Below, piece after piece: positions 4,556 to 5,123 of a stretch of DNA of 5,123 nucleotides (position 1 is the first letter of the stretch; each line of letters opens with the position of its first letter). The DNA lies in NCBI GenBank assembly GCA_030699005.1, contig JAUYLQ010000039.1:1-5123 (forward strand), given 5' to 3'. A program made the position numbers and the translations under genes. The notes below the pieces were generated by a model that had not been told where the DNA came from, made no database searches, and saw nothing but the letters and a program-made list of their open reading frames with translations. The stretch comes from an archaeon. GTDB taxonomy: Archaea > Nanobdellota > Nanobdellia > Pacearchaeales > GW2011-AR1.

Positions 4556-5123
4556 TTAATGTCCCCTAGAAGTTATGTCGTAGCCTTTTCTTTCGGCCTT
4601 TTTTTGTCCTGGGGAGTTTATTTTTGATTTGTGCTTCATTTCTTTTGCTTTATCTTTTTCAAGCTGTTCCTGGGAAATTTTTGAGGATTCTTCTTTTTCT
4701 TTTTCATCTTTTTTCTCTTCATCGGTTTTTTCCACGCTTTCTTCAGAAATCTCTTCTGCAGGTTCCTTTTTTCCCTTTAGAGTTTCTTTAGCTTTTTCCA
4801 TCATGGTTTTTTTCTTTTCAGCATCAGCTTTTGCCTGAATCTCCATTTTCTCCCCTCTTAGTTTCTTAAAATTTATTTTTGGGGGAAGGTTTGCTGAATA
4901 AACACGAACAATATCTCCCTCTTTCACCGCTTTAACTTTAATTTTATGAACGGGTTTTTTTATTCCCCTCATCCAAAGCTGCTCATTCAAATTTATGTCA
5001 ATTCTTATTTTTTTAAGGTCACCGTCCCTTATTTTCATGTGCCTGACTAAAAATTCTTTTACGGTCTTAATGGCCTTGGGGGTTTTTTTATACCTTGGAC
5101 TTGGTCGGCATTTTTCTCTTAAT
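4556..5123 (-). CDS. rpl31e: Large-subunit ribosomal protein L31e with long charged C-terminal extension, 5' truncated
   Basis: This is a protein of the archaeal/eukaryotic 60S-type large ribosomal subunit, located near the polypeptide exit tunnel. The frame stays open past the ATG at 5038 to the window edge. The upstream codons read LREKCRPSPRYKKTPKAIK and then TVKEFLVRH, matching the conserved L31e start (PxxKRAPRAVKxVREFxxRH). The ATG at 5038 is therefore an internal methionine, and about a dozen N-terminal residues lie outside the window. The core continues with DINLNEQLWMRGIKKP and HKIKVKAVK, the family signature, and ends near VRVYSANL. L31e is usually 80-100 residues. Here about 110 more follow, starting NFKKLRGEKMEIQAK, then a low-complexity Lys/Glu/Ser tract, and ending in a basic segment (KKAERKGYDITSRGH). 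The tail is probably disordered and surface-exposed. The next gene starts one base after the stop. The family assignment is secure; the tail's role is unknown. Confidence 0.95.
   Translation of the reverse strand, partial: LREKCRPSPRYKKTPKAIKTVKEFLVRHMKIRDGDLKKIRIDINLNEQLWMRGIKKPVHKIKVKAVKEGDIVRVYSANLPPKINFKKLRGEKMEIQAKADAEKKKTMMEKAKETLKGKKEPAEEISEESVEKTDEEKKDEKEKEESSKISQEQLEKDKAKEMKHKSKINSPGQKKAERKGYDITSRGH

Noticed and set aside
4629..4838. 69-codon plus-strand frame with Ser/Phe-rich, membrane-like product
   Set aside because: It is antisense to the low-complexity Lys/Glu tail of L31e. Reversed Lys/Glu codons read as Phe/Ser, which imitates a membrane protein.
1..5123. Search for CRISPR repeats, tRNA or rRNA genes, insertion-sequence ends and toxin-antitoxin or defence operons
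   Set aside because: I saw no regularly spaced repeats, cloverleaf, terminal inverted repeats, transposase or nuclease/antitoxin motif pairs. The small genes have no toxin-antitoxin layout, as they converge rather than run in tandem.

Overview
This window most likely comes from an AT-rich archaeal genome, probably a DPANN-type lineage; the lineage is inferred. Four signs point to Archaea. (1) The right end encodes ribosomal protein L31e, which is found only in archaea and eukaryotes. (2) There is an Ogg2-type 8-oxoguanine DNA glycosylase, a mainly archaeal family. (3) Most isolated genes have a TATA-like box about 25-28 bases before the start codon and no Shine-Dalgarno motif, the layout of leaderless archaeal transcripts. 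(4) Gene ends are followed by plain T-tracts rather than hairpin terminators.

Layout, left to right. Bases 1-584 (+) hold the C-terminal two thirds of a YitT/DUF2179 membrane protein whose start lies outside the window. Bases 628-825 (+) and 822-1100 (-) are two small unrecognised genes whose stop codons overlap. Next is a divergent pair starting nine bases apart: an AlkD-like alkylpurine DNA glycosylase (1135-1848, -) and an endonuclease III homologue (1858-2472, +). Then come a two-helix DUF5652 membrane protein (2476-2715, -) and a DUF2334-type deacetylase (2754-3470, -). The Ogg2 gene (3562-4194, +) follows. It abuts an unrecognised 119-residue gene (4195-4554, -), which sits one base downstream of the L31e gene (4556 to beyond 5123, -). 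No gene-free stretch exceeds 100 bases.

The main functional theme is base excision repair. Three DNA glycosylases of different families, for alkylated, oxidised-pyrimidine and oxidised-guanine bases, lie within about 3.1 kb. All keep their expected catalytic residues. The endonuclease III copy lacks all four cysteines of the usual iron-sulfur cluster. The L31e protein carries a charged C-terminal tail of about 100 residues, roughly doubling its length. I see no CRISPR array, insertion sequence, RNA gene or defence operon. I do not see a convincing wholly new system; the points worth following are the repair cluster, the cluster-less Nth, the L31e tail and the uncharacterised gene coupled to it.
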